Source of the DNA: Halobacillus halophilus
GTDB lineage: Bacteria; Bacillota; Bacilli; Bacillales; Halobacillaceae
Assembly (NCBI RefSeq): GCF_020171985.1
Contig: NZ_JAIVAL010000001.1
Coordinates: 248,001-312,000, forward strand
Direction of reading: 5' to 3'
Length of the DNA: 64,000 nt
The notes below the pieces were generated by a model. It saw only the letters and a program-made list of their open reading frames with translations. It did no database searches and had not been told where the DNA came from. Made by a program: the position numbers and the translations under genes. Positions within the stretch are counted from its first letter, which is position 1, and every line of letters begins with the position of its first letter. Below are positions 28,155 through 38,542 of the stretch, in pieces.

Positions 28155-30116
28155 TTAGGTAGATGGAGTAGATTTTTTTCCAATCATTTGTATCTGATCT
28201 ATGGTGTCCGGGTTTTCTAGAGCGCTTAAATCACCTGCAGGTTTGTTTAAATAAGCAGATTTAATAGCTCGTCTCATTACTTTTGCATTTCTCGTTTTAG
28301 GCAAATCATCAACAATATAGATTTTTTTTGGAGCAAGGGCTTTTCCTAACTTATTAGCTAAGTGGCTTTTAAATTCACTTATTAGCTCATCTGATCTTTT
28401 AGTGTTGGGATTAAGTACGACAAATGCTACTGCCTCTTCTCCTTTAACTTCATGTGGTACACCAATCACTCCCGCTTCTGTAATGGAAGGATGTTCAACT
28501 AGTACGGATTCAACCTCTGCCGGACCGAGCCGCTTGCCCGCTACATTAAGAACATCATCGGAGCGGCCTGTTATAGTATAAAAACCTTCATCATCAAGAA
28601 TGACCCAGTCGCCATGGACCCAGGTATCTTTGAAGCGGTTCCAATAGGTCTCTTCATAACGTTCGTTTTCGTTATAGAACCCACTGGTCATGCCAACCCA
28701 GGGTTTCCGTAACACTAATTCACCTACTTGATTCTTGAGAGGATCTCCTGTTTCATCGAAAACATCTGCATCCATTCCTGGCAAAGCAGCATTAAATGTA
28801 ACCGGCTGAATAGGCTTTATCAGCACATTCCCAAGAATACCTCCTGAAATTTCAGTGCCCCCTGAGTAGTTAAAGATAGGGACGTTGGAGTTGCCTGCCT
28901 GTTTAAACAGCCAGCGCCATGGTTCAGGATTCCAGGGCTCTCCTGTGGAACCAATTAGTTTAAGAGAGCTTAAGTTATGTTTTTGAATCCATTCTTCCCC
29001 GTGCTTCATCATGGATCGAACAAGAGTAGGAGAAATACCTAAATGGGTTACATTATATTTTTCTACTAAACTCCACAGGCGATCAGGCTCAGGAAAATCA
29101 GGGGTGCCTTCAAACATGACTATAGATGAACCGTTAACCAGGCCACCATAAACTAAAAAGGGGCCCATCATCCAACCCATATCCGTGTACCAAAATAGAG
29201 TATCCTCGCTGGTAACATCCATGCATACTCCAGCATCAAATGCTGCTTTTGTTGGAAAGCCCGAATGCGTATGCACAGCTCCTTTTGGTCTCCCTGTGGT
29301 GCCTGAAGTATAAATAATCATAAAAGGATCATCTGATTCCATACTCTTTGTATTGTAAACGGTTTCATTTTCGAGCAATCGAGACCATGGGGTATCTCTG
29401 TATTCATTCCAATCAATTTCACAGTCAGCTCGCTCGACTACTATTACATGTTCTAAAGAAGGGCATTGGTCACAGGCAAGGTCTGCTTCCATTTTCATCG
29501 GAATGGTCTTTCCTCTTCTAAAGAATCCGTCAGCTGTAATAAGAGCTTTGGAGCGGGCAGCCTGAATTCTTGTAGCAATCGCATCCGCTTTATAGCCTGA
29601 AAATGCGGGAGAGAATATTGCCCCTACTTTTGAGATGGCAAGCATTGAAATGAGAGTTTCCGGGATCATAGGCATATAAAGCGTAATAATATCTCCTTTG
29701 CCAATCCCCAGTTTGTGTAATCCATTGGCGACACGATTTACTTCCTGGAGTAACTCTTTATAAGTAAATTGAATCGTATCTCCGTTGTCACCCTCCCAGT
29801 AGAGTGCCACGGTGTCCTTTTTGTTATCATTTGTGGCCCATTTATCGAGAGCATTGTGGGCTACATTCATCTTTCCTCCAGTAAACCACTTCGGATAAGC
29901 AATTCCTCTGGATAAATCAACCGTTTTACCATACGATTGGTCCCATTCTATTCCTAATTCTTTCAAGGCTTCATCCCAGAACCATTCTATTTCTTCTATA
30001 GATTTTTTGTGAAAAGCATCATAATCTTCGTATCCTAATTTTTGCATCCATTGATACAACCGCGTACTGTTAATTTGACTTTTCGATGGAATCCATGCTT
30101 TTTCATATGTATTCAT
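28155..30116 (-). CDS. Acetyl-/acetoacetyl-CoA synthetase-like AMP-forming ligase
   Basis: 653 residues from ATG 30116 (GGAGGCGG upstream). It is an acetyl-CoA-synthetase-type ANL enzyme with the extended N-terminal ACAS domain. Motifs: MIIYTSGTTGRPKGAVHTHSG near residue 250, FNYSGGTEISGGIL near 400, GRSDDVLNVAGKRLGPAEVES near 535, and the acylation lysine in RNAKVMRRAIKSAY near 620. The usual SGK before this lysine is NAK here. Convergent with the leucine operon and separated from it only by a common terminator, so acetoacetate (the leucine product) or another short acid is a reasonable substrate. The substrate is not settled by sequence. Confidence 0.85.
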   Translation of the reverse strand: MNTYEKAWIPSKSQINSTRLYQWMQKLGYEDYDAFHKKSIEEIEWFWDEALKELGIEWDQSYGKTVDLSRGIAYPKWFTGGKMNVAHNALDKWATNDNKKDTVALYWEGDNGDTIQFTYKELLQEVNRVANGLHKLGIGKGDIITLYMPMIPETLISMLAISKVGAIFSPAFSGYKADAIATRIQAARSKALITADGFFRRGKTIPMKMEADLACDQCPSLEHVIVVERADCEIDWNEYRDTPWSRLLENETVYNTKSMESDDPFMIIYTSGTTGRPKGAVHTHSGFPTKAAFDAGVCMDVTSEDTLFWYTDMGWMMGPFLVYGGLVNGSSIVMFEGTPDFPEPDRLWSLVEKYNVTHLGISPTLVRSMMKHGEEWIQKHNLSSLKLIGSTGEPWNPEPWRWLFKQAGNSNVPIFNYSGGTEISGGILGNVLIKPIQPVTFNAALPGMDADVFDETGDPLKNQVGELVLRKPWVGMTSGFYNENERYEETYWNRFKDTWVHGDWVILDDEGFYTITGRSDDVLNVAGKRLGPAEVESVLVEHPSITEAGVIGVPHEVKGEEAVAFVVLNPNTKRSDELISEFKSHLANKLGKALAPKKIYIVDDLPKTRNAKVMRRAIKSAYLNKPAGDLSALENPDTIDQIQMIGKKSTPST

Positions 30117-30155
30117 GTAGATTTCCGCCTCCAGTTTAATGTACTTTAATCTCAC

Positions 30156-31716
<1,561 letters not shown>

Positions 31717-31729
31717 GGAGTTTTCCACT

Positions 31730-32893
31730 TTGAAAATCGCCATCATTACTGAAACGTTCCTCCCATCAACAGATGGAGTGGTAACCAGACTGAAGGAAGC
31801 CATCAAATACCTGCAAAGTCAAGAACATCAAGTGGTCGTGATAGCTCCGGACCTTGGTGTGAAGGAGTATGAAGGTGCGATTGTAGAAGGGGTTAAAGCA
31901 ACAAAATTGCCTTTTTATCGTTCGAAAGAGTTCTCCTTACCTCAACGGAAGGTAAAAGACTTACTGCAAAAACATAATCCGGATCTTGTTCATGTCGTTA
32001 ACCCAGCTATCGTTGGGGTGGCAGGAGTGTATTACGCAAATAAGCTCAATTATCCGTTAATTGCTTCTTATCATACGCATGTGCCTAAGTATCTGGATTT
32101 TTATCGACTATATCCCTTTAAGCCTCTCGTATGGTGGTATTTTCGTAAACTTCACAATTATGCGCACGTTAATTTATGCACTTCTAAAGCAATCAAAAGA
32201 GAGCTCGACGACAAAAACTTCCATAATGTAAACGTGTGGGATCGCGGGGTTGCAGTAGATCATTATCACCCGAAGCATAAGACAGAAGAAATGCGTGAGC
32301 GGCTTTCTGGCGGAAAACCTGAGAATAAATTACTCGTGTTTGTCGGTCGTTTGGCGCCCGAAAAAGAAATTCACAAAATCAGACCATTGCTTGATCAAAG
32401 GGAAGACTTATCCTTAGCTATTGTGGGGGATGGCCCTGTTAAAGAAGAACTTGAATACACCTTTGAGGGAACCAATACCGTCTTTACTGGTCTTTTACAT
32501 GGGGAAGAACTAAGAGAAGCATTTTCTTCATCGGACGCTCTGATTTTTCCTTCTGTAACGGAAACTTTGGGACTCGTCATCTTAGAATCCATGGCTTCAG
32601 GCCTTCCGGTTATTGCTGCAAAAAGCGGCCCTACGATGGAACAGGTGGAAGACGGAAAAACAGGCATTCTTTTTGAAAATGAAAATACGGATAGTATGAT
32701 TGATGCTATTAACCGTCTGGAAGACGAAGTGCTTTATAAGTACTTATGTAAAAACGCAAGAGCCGAAGCAGAAAAACACAGTTGGCAAAAACCATCTGAA
32801 CAGATACTGGATTATTACCATGAAACCTTACGGGTATTTGGAGAAAATGAAGAGTACTCGACTAAAAAATCAAAGGTTAAAGTCACAGAGTAA
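31730..32893 (+). CDS. sqdX: Sulfoquinovosyltransferase-like GT4 glycosyltransferase (SQD2/SqdX)
   Basis: 387 residues from TTG 31730, nine bases after AAGGAG; the longer open frame upstream overlaps sqdB and was not used. A GT-B, family 4 enzyme: N-terminal block IAIITETFLPSTDGVVTRL, YHTHVPKYLDFY, WDRGVAVDHYHPKHKTEEMRERLSGGKPE, FVGRLAPEKEI, and the donor-binding PSVTETLGLVILESMASGLPVIAAKSGP. These resemble plant SQD2 more than general mannosyl- or glucosyltransferases. Together with SqdB it would move sulfoquinovose onto diacylglycerol to give the anionic sulfolipid SQDG. Confidence 0.9.
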   Translation: MKIAIITETFLPSTDGVVTRLKEAIKYLQSQEHQVVVIAPDLGVKEYEGAIVEGVKATKLPFYRSKEFSLPQRKVKDLLQKHNPDLVHVVNPAIVGVAGVYYANKLNYPLIASYHTHVPKYLDFYRLYPFKPLVWWYFRKLHNYAHVNLCTSKAIKRELDDKNFHNVNVWDRGVAVDHYHPKHKTEEMRERLSGGKPENKLLVFVGRLAPEKEIHKIRPLLDQREDLSLAIVGDGPVKEELEYTFEGTNTVFTGLLHGEELREAFSSSDALIFPSVTETLGLVILESMASGLPVIAAKSGPTMEQVEDGKTGILFENENTDSMIDAINRLEDEVLYKYLCKNARAEAEKHSWQKPSEQILDYYHETLRVFGENEEYSTKKSKVKVTE

Positions 32894-32908
32894 ATACTCT
32901 GTGACTTT
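32879..32908 (+). terminator. Terminator of sqdBX
   Basis: A 14-bp perfect stem (32879-32892 with 32895-32908), a 2-nt loop and TTTT. It includes the sqdX stop codon. Confidence 0.9.
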
Positions 32909-32958
32909 TAATTTGAGTGGGGAATTTCCAATAAATTGGAGAGATAGTACTACAAATT

Positions 32959-32977
32959 ACTTAGTAGTAACTCCGAA
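32959..32977 (+). repeat. Dispersed 19-bp repeat, copy 1
   Basis: ACTTAGTAGTAACTCCGAA; one difference from the consensus ACTTAGTAGCAACTCCGAA. Confidence 0.8.
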
Positions 32978-33062
32978 ATGAAGGGTAAAACGAAGTTAGT
33001 TTAAACGTTCTTTATAACGAATTAAATAGTAAAAGATATAAGCTTTATAACTCTTACATACA

Positions 33063-33081
33063 ACTTAGTAGCAACTCCAAT
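33063..33081 (+). repeat. Dispersed 19-bp repeat, copy 2
   Basis: ACTTAGTAGCAACTCC followed by AAT in place of GAA. It lies 104 bp after copy 1. Confidence 0.75.
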
Positions 33082-33268
33082 TAAATTATAAAAAAACAGA
33101 ATACATAATTAAACAGAAAATAACAAATAAACAGTAGTGCCAGAAGGACGAAGCATAAAAGTATAGGTTGTTAAAGACGGGATCCAGACAACTTTTAATA
33201 GTAAAACCTAATAAAACAATCTGGCTAACCGTAGCAGGGGGTAATAATGCTAAATGATTTGACTTAAA

Positions 33269-33287
33269 ACTTAGTAGCAACTCCGAA
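33269..33287 (+). repeat. Dispersed 19-bp repeat, copy 3
   Basis: ACTTAGTAGCAACTCCGAA, exact consensus, flanked by AAA on both sides. Confidence 0.85.
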
Positions 33288-33725
33288 AACAAAATAAAAA
33301 ACAATCCATAAATACAATAAACATTTTTAAACAAAAAAATCTAGAGCAAAAAAATTTAATAGTCAATAAAATATTAATTAAGTAACAAAAGGTTCCAAAG
33401 AAAATAAATGATTAGATAAACACAATAAGCGCAAATTAAGTATATAAACAGGCGAGCTGCAAAAATACTTGGCTGGAATGAATATAATGTAACGAGAAAC
33501 TAATAATTATTTAAGTAATAATCGCATAGTGAGAATTTAAAGCTGAAGAGATAAAACAATGAATCATAATATTAGTTGGTTAAATGTTAATTTGATTCGA
33601 ACTGACTGATCATAAGCAGTATGGATACCAGATAATCCAAAAATTTTATGATCTACAATGAAATTTCATTCTGTCTCACTATCATAAGTAAACTTGATTT
33701 TTGAGACATAATAGTTTGAATTTAA

Positions 33726-33758
<33 letters not shown>

Positions 33759-33789
33759 GATTTTAAAAATAATCATTACATGTAACATT

Positions 33790-33929
33790 TTATTTAATAC
33801 CTACTCCACCCGCTAAAATGATAGATCGTTTTTCGAGTTCAGCAATACCTGTTTATACATACTCATCATAAATCCTGGAGCGAGTATTTCTTCTTTCTTG
33901 TGTGACACAAATTGAACGTTACGAGTCAT
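33790..33929 (-). pseudogene. Possible decayed minus-strand coding remnant
   Basis: ATG at 33929 opens MTRNVQFVSHKKEEILAPGF and about seven further residues. A one-base shift near 33850 would then join GIAELEKRSIILAGGVGIK and a stop at 33790. Both halves look like protein, whereas the frames around them do not. I do not recognise a family. It is short, so chance is possible. Confidence 0.3.
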
Positions 33930-34415
33930 GTGAAGATTGCAAGTTATACTAGAATTTGAAGCGTTCATGTATCTCTTACATTAGTTTGTTTTCATCTTTC
34001 TTCTGGATTACTTTTTTAAATTGTTTATAGTTCTTTGAATAAATTTGAGTTTGTTTAATCCATTCATTCCATTCACCAAATATCCTCATTACGAACTTTT
34101 GTTCCTATCCCGTGATTTTAGCATTTTATTATATTGTAGAGTTAAATTTGCTACCTTCTCTTAAGCAGTAAACCTGACAGGAAAGCTTAATGATTAAAAC
34201 TTTTAAATAGTTCATTTACTTTTTTAGATTTTAAGTACCATCTTCTGCGTATATTTGAAAATATGTTATACGAAAGTTTACATTACGTAGCTAATCCTCG
34301 CCTTTTGCTTCTAAATATTATCTTACATACTATGGTCGTTTATATTGTTCCGTAGTCCTTTCATAAAAGCTTTTTTAACAACTGGAGCTTTATATTAATT
34401 AAATGGCTCAAACAT

Positions 34416-34446
34416 AAAAGTCATCCTTATTTAAAGGATGACTTTT
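34416..34446. terminator. Orphan strong terminator in the gene-free region
   Basis: A 13-bp stem (34416-34428 with 34434-34446) flanked by A4 and T4. No intact gene lies within 1.5 kb on the left, which suggests that the gene it served has decayed. Confidence 0.75.
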
Positions 34447-34459
34447 CTAAACATTAAAA

Positions 34460-34477
34460 CAGGAACATATGTTCCTG
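34460..34477. promoter_or_regulatory. LexA-like 18-bp perfect palindrome
   Basis: CAGGAACATATGTTCCTG is its own reverse complement. Its core GAACATATGTTC is the ideal Bacillus LexA core, but the outer C and G of the consensus box (CGAAC-N4-GTTCG) are G and C here. It lies just downstream of the orphan terminator and 277 bp before the M50-like gene. Confidence 0.5.
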
Positions 34478-34753
34478 ACCTGTAAATTTGGCACTAAGCT
34501 AAAAAATATTCACTAAACTAACCTTCATTTACCTTTTCTATATAATAAATGATCCATAACCCTTTTCAATAAATCCGATAAAAGGCACTTTTGAAAAAAA
34601 TATTCCTATATTTGAAAAATAACCGGTGATATATTTCCTATTTATCATTATTTTCGAGAAAAATAGTTTTTATTTAAGAAATTGGGGTAAGCTTTGCCTT
34701 GTGTCTTACTATTAAAGGAATTTGGAAAATGCTAAAATATGGAGGTTTTGCAG

Positions 34754-35233
34754 ATGTTTACTTTAAGTGACTTACCGATGTTCTTTATAAATTTCTTTTT
34801 CATATTACCAATCGTTACTCTCGTCCATGAAGCAGGGCATGTTTGGATAGCCCGTTTGTTTGGTGGTAAGATTCATTTTTGTATTGGTACAGGGAAAACG
34901 ATTTTCAATATTGGAAAATTAGAAGTTAAGAAGAAGTATTTCATGGAAGGGTGGTGCCAATATGAAGACTTAACTTATAATAAAACGTGGGCGCATGTCA
35001 GTATATATTTGGCTGGTAGTGTCTTTAACATGATAGTCATTCTAACGATTAATTATCTTATCTTTGCAGATATATTGCCGCCTGCTTTATTTTTCTATCA
35101 ATATTCATATTTCTCAGTTTACTTTATTTTCTTTTCACTCTTTCCTTACCGAGATGACGACGGAAAACCAAGCGACGGCTTGGCTGTATATGATGTCATC
35201 CGATACGGGAAAGCAGAAGATCCTATTGATTGA
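34754..35233 (+). CDS. Small M50-like membrane metalloprotease
   Basis: 159 residues from ATG 34754 (GGAGG 8 nt upstream; an ATG at 34739 precedes the ribosome site). The zinc motif HEAGHVWIARLFGG near residue 24 is that of site-2-protease/SpoIVFB relatives. About three further hydrophobic segments follow. Near the C-terminus FSLFPYRDDDGKPSDGLAVYDVI replaces the usual NPxPLDGG third-ligand motif, with Asp residues that could still bind zinc. Whether it is an active intramembrane protease is uncertain. It ends 2 bp before the convergent adenylyltransferase gene. Confidence 0.7.
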   Translation: MFTLSDLPMFFINFFFILPIVTLVHEAGHVWIARLFGGKIHFCIGTGKTIFNIGKLEVKKKYFMEGWCQYEDLTYNKTWAHVSIYLAGSVFNMIVILTINYLIFADILPPALFFYQYSYFSVYFIFFSLFPYRDDDGKPSDGLAVYDVIRYGKAEDPID

Positions 35234-35235
35234 TT

Positions 35236-36099
35236 TTAGTCCTGCTGAGCTGATTTGTTAAAAACGCGCTTTAAGTATTCATAAACGCGAGTTTCCTCTA
35301 ATTCTGAGTACGTATAATCCAAATAAGAAGTAACTTCTCGTTTTATGACTATAAATAACTCACACATTTGGAATAATGCCTTCCACATATTATGATAATC
35401 TCCATCTGCATACGTGCTTTTATAATCCTTCCAAACGTCAGCTGCTAAAAAATATTCGAAGTATTTACCGGCAGTGCCGACGTTTACCTGGAAGTTATTA
35501 TTTGCACCTATGTACCAGCTGATCATGCGTTTAAGCATTTTTCTTACGGGGCCTTCCATCATTTCTTTGGCATATGGAAATTGTTGTCTGGCCAGTCCTT
35601 TAGCCACATATGTGCTTACCCACCAAAATTCATTAGTACAGTGCTTAATATCATCATAAGATGGCTTCTTAACTAGATAATCCCGTTCATCAGGTGCTAG
35701 TAATTCAGGCAGTTTGTTATCTTTATCCATTAAAACAACACTCAAACTATCCAGCTTCTTGGGAAGATAATTTTCAGGGTATAACGTGAGATCAATTCGG
35801 TTTCCATCCATAAACTGGATTAAGTAGGAAAATTTGTACCCCTGTTCATGATCACCGGGGTACAATTGTATATCATCCGGCATCTGCATGATAAGTCTCT
35901 TACCAAAAACATCTACCCAGGAATGATCTGCCAAAAAGGGGGATAACTCCGTAACCACGTAGACAATATCATAGTCCTGAAAAGGATCAGGACTAACCTT
36001 CGGATTAACTCGTGATCCATTCATTATTACCCCTCTAACAGAACTGGTTTTTTCAGCAACCGATAGAATCAGTTGCATCATCTCTTTATCTGATCTCAT
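35236..36099 (-). CDS. aadK: Aminoglycoside 6-adenylyltransferase-like nucleotidyltransferase (AadK/ANT(6) family)
   Basis: 287 residues from ATG 36099, after GGGAGGGTAATGTG. The nucleotidyltransferase signature is MNGSRVNP...QDYDIVYVV near residue 27 (GS plus DYD), followed by DRIDLTLYP-like NRIDLTLYP with the third acidic residue. The C-terminal half (LKRMISWYIGANNNF, AADVWKDYKSTYADGDYHNMWKALFQMCELF) is typical of AadK. Such chromosomal AadK proteins can modify streptomycin, but the level of resistance in the native host is often low. Upstream open frame to 36138 lacks a start site. Confidence 0.87.
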   Translation of the reverse strand: MRSDKEMMQLILSVAEKTSSVRGVIMNGSRVNPKVSPDPFQDYDIVYVVTELSPFLADHSWVDVFGKRLIMQMPDDIQLYPGDHEQGYKFSYLIQFMDGNRIDLTLYPENYLPKKLDSLSVVLMDKDNKLPELLAPDERDYLVKKPSYDDIKHCTNEFWWVSTYVAKGLARQQFPYAKEMMEGPVRKMLKRMISWYIGANNNFQVNVGTAGKYFEYFLAADVWKDYKSTYADGDYHNMWKALFQMCELFIVIKREVTSYLDYTYSELEETRVYEYLKRVFNKSAQQD

Positions 36100-36200
36100 C
36101 ACATTACCCTCCCATATGAAATTACCTTCCCTCCTCACCCGTTAAATTCTTAATGTGATATCATGAATGTAAAAATATTTATAATTAGAAAGGAAAAGTT

Positions 36201-36767
36201 ATGAAAAAACGCCTATACTCTATTTTCCTAGCAGTTTTTGCAGGAGTAGCAGCTTATGCAGTAAAGCCTAGAAAAGTTCAAGCCCCGACTAATGAGAATA
36301 TGATATCTCTTACGTATCCTGGTACAAATGTAATTATAACCCCGGGTGATTTATTATTTACTCCCATTGGAAAAAGCGAATCAAAATATGCTGGCCATGT
36401 CGGAATAGTAAATTCCCGGAGAGAAGTTATTCACTCCATCCCTTCCGGATTAATGAAAGACCCTATTAGCCGTTATTTTAATAAATTCCGATCGATTACT
36501 ATTTTTTCTGCTAAAGAACCCCAAAGTGGGATGAAAGCCTGCGCATACCTTGACTATCTTCATACCAATTATCCAAAAGCGGCTTATAAAGTATTCACAC
36601 CGCTCGGCTATAGTGATCATGAACAATATTGTACAAAAATTGTGTGGCAGTCCTATTATTTTGGAGCAGGTATAAATTTAGGACGCCTATCAGAACATTC
36701 CCTAGCCATTCACCCGATCTTATTAAAAGATAAAAGACACTTGAACTGTGTGGCTAAAAACTTGTAA
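36201..36767 (+). CDS. Permuted papain-like hydrolase (YiiX/YycO-like), exported
   Basis: 188 residues with an N-terminal signal or anchor (RLYSIFLAVFAGVAAYAV). TPGDLLFTPIG then YAGHVGIVNSRREVIHSIPSG supplies the conserved histidine, and EQYCTKIVWQSYYFGAGINLG the cysteine, in the permuted order of YiiX-type NlpC/P60 relatives. These are thought to act on amide or lipid-linked bonds outside the membrane. Gene stands alone between two minus-strand genes; site AAAGGAAAAG. Confidence 0.75.
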   Translation: MKKRLYSIFLAVFAGVAAYAVKPRKVQAPTNENMISLTYPGTNVIITPGDLLFTPIGKSESKYAGHVGIVNSRREVIHSIPSGLMKDPISRYFNKFRSITIFSAKEPQSGMKACAYLDYLHTNYPKAAYKVFTPLGYSDHEQYCTKIVWQSYYFGAGINLGRLSEHSLAIHPILLKDKRHLNCVAKNL

Positions 36768-36785
36768 TTTAAAGTCTCATAATCC

Positions 36786-37703
36786 TTATAAATATTTTAG
36801 GAACTCATTTTCAGGAAGAATCTCTATGGAATGACCTTGACTTAGTAACGTTTCTGTACGATCTAGCTTACTGTTTTTCTTTCCCTGTAGATATTGTTCG
36901 TACGTTTTGTTACCTACCACTAAGTAATTGGTATTGCTTTCAACCGTTGAATAGGTATGGCCGCCAAAGTTATCTACAGTCTGGATAGCCTTTTCCCGAT
37001 TCATAGATGATAGCTTTCCTGTAAACACAAATGAAGCACCATAGAAGGTATGGCTCGGATCGGTTTCTTTAGTTGCTGCGGCATAACTTAAACTATAAGG
37101 CTTTTTTGCTTTTTTCTTCTTATTCAATCGTGCAGGTTCATATTGCTGATCATACATCATGCCGTTCGTTGTCTGTGTCTTCTCAACAAGATCTTTAGTA
37201 TCATCAACCTTTAGCTCTTCGCAAGCCTTAAGTAAAATATGAGCTGCGGCTTGTGCATCCTCCAGCGCGTGGTGATGATTAAATCGAAAACCAATATGAT
37301 CTGATACAGACTTTAAATTGTAACGCGGCAGCTCCCAAGTTTTCTTAGAGATATTTAAAGTACAGTTATAAGCAAGCAGTGGATATGGAAGCAGGTATTC
37401 ATCGAGAACGGCACGTAGCACACCCATATCAAATTGCGCATTATGCGCCACTAGAAACTTACCTTCCACCATTGGTTGGATTTCATTTTTCCACAAGATA
37501 TCAAACTCGTACGCATCAGCTACATCATCCTTGGTTATCCCGTGTATACTCACATTACGCGAGGAGAAATAATTTTTTTTAGGTTTTACCAAACGATAGT
37601 ATTCATGTTTTACTTCGTCGTTTTCATACTCTACTAATCCGATTGAACAGACACTCCCTCGTGAGGAATTGGCTGTCTCAAAATCAAGTGCTACAAAATT
37701 CAT
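36786..37703 (-). CDS. DnaQ-type 3'-5' exonuclease with C-terminal BRCT domain
   Basis: 305 residues from ATG 37703 (AAAGGGGA upstream). The DEDDh exonuclease domain covers about residues 1-165: FVALDFETAN (Asp, Glu), LVAHNAQFDMGVLR (Asp) and HHALEDAQAAAHIL (His, Asp). A linker rich in lysine follows, then a BRCT domain from about residue 222 (GASFVFTGKLSSMNREKAIQTVDNFGG, SNTNYLVVGNK). This resembles the epsilon-like proofreading nucleases that occur alone in Bacilli. The BRCT domain suggests recruitment to DNA ends or repair partners. Confidence 0.88.
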   Translation of the reverse strand: MNFVALDFETANSSRGSVCSIGLVEYENDEVKHEYYRLVKPKKNYFSSRNVSIHGITKDDVADAYEFDILWKNEIQPMVEGKFLVAHNAQFDMGVLRAVLDEYLLPYPLLAYNCTLNISKKTWELPRYNLKSVSDHIGFRFNHHHALEDAQAAAHILLKACEELKVDDTKDLVEKTQTTNGMMYDQQYEPARLNKKKKAKKPYSLSYAAATKETDPSHTFYGASFVFTGKLSSMNREKAIQTVDNFGGHTYSTVESNTNYLVVGNKTYEQYLQGKKNSKLDRTETLLSQGHSIEILPENEFLKYL

Positions 37704-37878
37704 TGAGAATCCCCTTTTATGAACATCTTTACTTTTATCATAAAACCAACTATGCCTTGAGTCTATCATAAAGTCTTCGTGTACGATTAATAGACTTCAA
37801 TTCTTTGATATGGTTACATTCACTTCGACTTGACATAAGTCTGCTTCTACTACAGTGGTTTCTATAGTGTATAGATCT

Positions 37879-37904
37879 AAAAAAGCCTCCTGTAATAAGG
37901 AGGC
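37879..37904 (-). terminator. Terminator of the nitroreductase gene
   Basis: A 7-bp GC-rich stem (37885-37891 with 37898-37904) with a minus-strand T6, 10 bp after the stop. Confidence 0.87.
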
Positions 37905-37913
37905 CGGTAAACA

Positions 37914-38471
37914 TTATTTCTTTTTATATACAGTAAGTTTTTCTTCTATAGGAGTTCTACGTTTGGTTTTCGGCTTCTGATCAAAGTAACCCAGATGGAG
38001 AAAGCCAGCTATTTTCTCACCAGCTTGCACCCCCAGCATATCACGAACCTTTGGCTCGTGGATTTGTGGATTTGTTTTCCAAACAACTCCTAACTCTCTT
38101 TCCCATGCCAGTAACTGGAAATTTTGTATAAGAGAACTGATGGCCCCAAAATTCTCTTCCCATTGTTTCTGACGAGGATCTTCATCCATTACAGCAATTA
38201 AAAAAGCTTTAGGCTGGCTGTAATAATTTCTTCTATTTTCCTGCCTATCTTTCGGAAAAGTCTGCACAATATCTTCCACAAACTGATCTTTTTCTTTTGT
38301 TGGAATAAATATAAAACGCCAAGGTTCTCTTAATCCATGTGTTGGGGCCCAACGAGCATCTTCTAAGAGTTCCTTAATTAAGGATTCAGGAACTTCTTTA
38401 TCTACATAACCACTTTTTACGGAGCGGCGTTCACGAATAATTCTGGCTAATTCACTTTTATTTTGATCCAT
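37914..38471 (-). CDS. Nitroreductase family FMN protein
   Basis: 185 residues from ATG 38471 (GTAGGTG upstream). FMN-contact motif RERRSVKSGYVDKEVP near residue 13, then EDARWAPTHGLREPWRFIFI, and GVVWKTNPQIH and KIAGFLHLGYFDQKPKTKRR. These reduce quinones, nitro compounds or flavins with NAD(P)H. A Fur box lies over its promoter, so it is probably induced by iron shortage and may help release iron from siderophores. The enzyme's own substrate is unknown. Confidence 0.86.
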   Translation of the reverse strand: MDQNKSELARIIRERRSVKSGYVDKEVPESLIKELLEDARWAPTHGLREPWRFIFIPTKEKDQFVEDIVQTFPKDRQENRRNYYSQPKAFLIAVMDEDPRQKQWEENFGAISSLIQNFQLLAWERELGVVWKTNPQIHEPKVRDMLGVQAGEKIAGFLHLGYFDQKPKTKRRTPIEEKLTVYKKK

Positions 38472-38509
38472 GGTTTCACCTACATTTATATAATTTTTTT
38501 CTAACATAG

Positions 38510-38538
38510 ACGATAATCATTCTCACTTGCAATGTCAA
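38510..38538 (-). promoter_or_regulatory. Promoter of the nitroreductase gene with Fur box
   Basis: On the minus strand TTGACA (38533-38538), a 17-bp spacer and TATCGT (38510-38515). The Fur-like sequence TGAGAATGATTATCG (38511-38525, minus) matches TGATAATNATTATCA at 13 of 15 positions and overlaps the -10. Confidence 0.68.
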
Positions 38539-38542
38539 TTAG

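Noticed and set aside
32959-33287. Three repeat copies as a CRISPR array
   Set aside because: Repeat is only 19 bp, the spacing is 104 and 206 bp and no cas genes are near.
33086-33334. 82-codon minus-strand frame in the gene-free region
   Set aside because: Hydrophobic only because of AT-rich composition; no ribosome site, and a dispersed repeat copy lies inside it.
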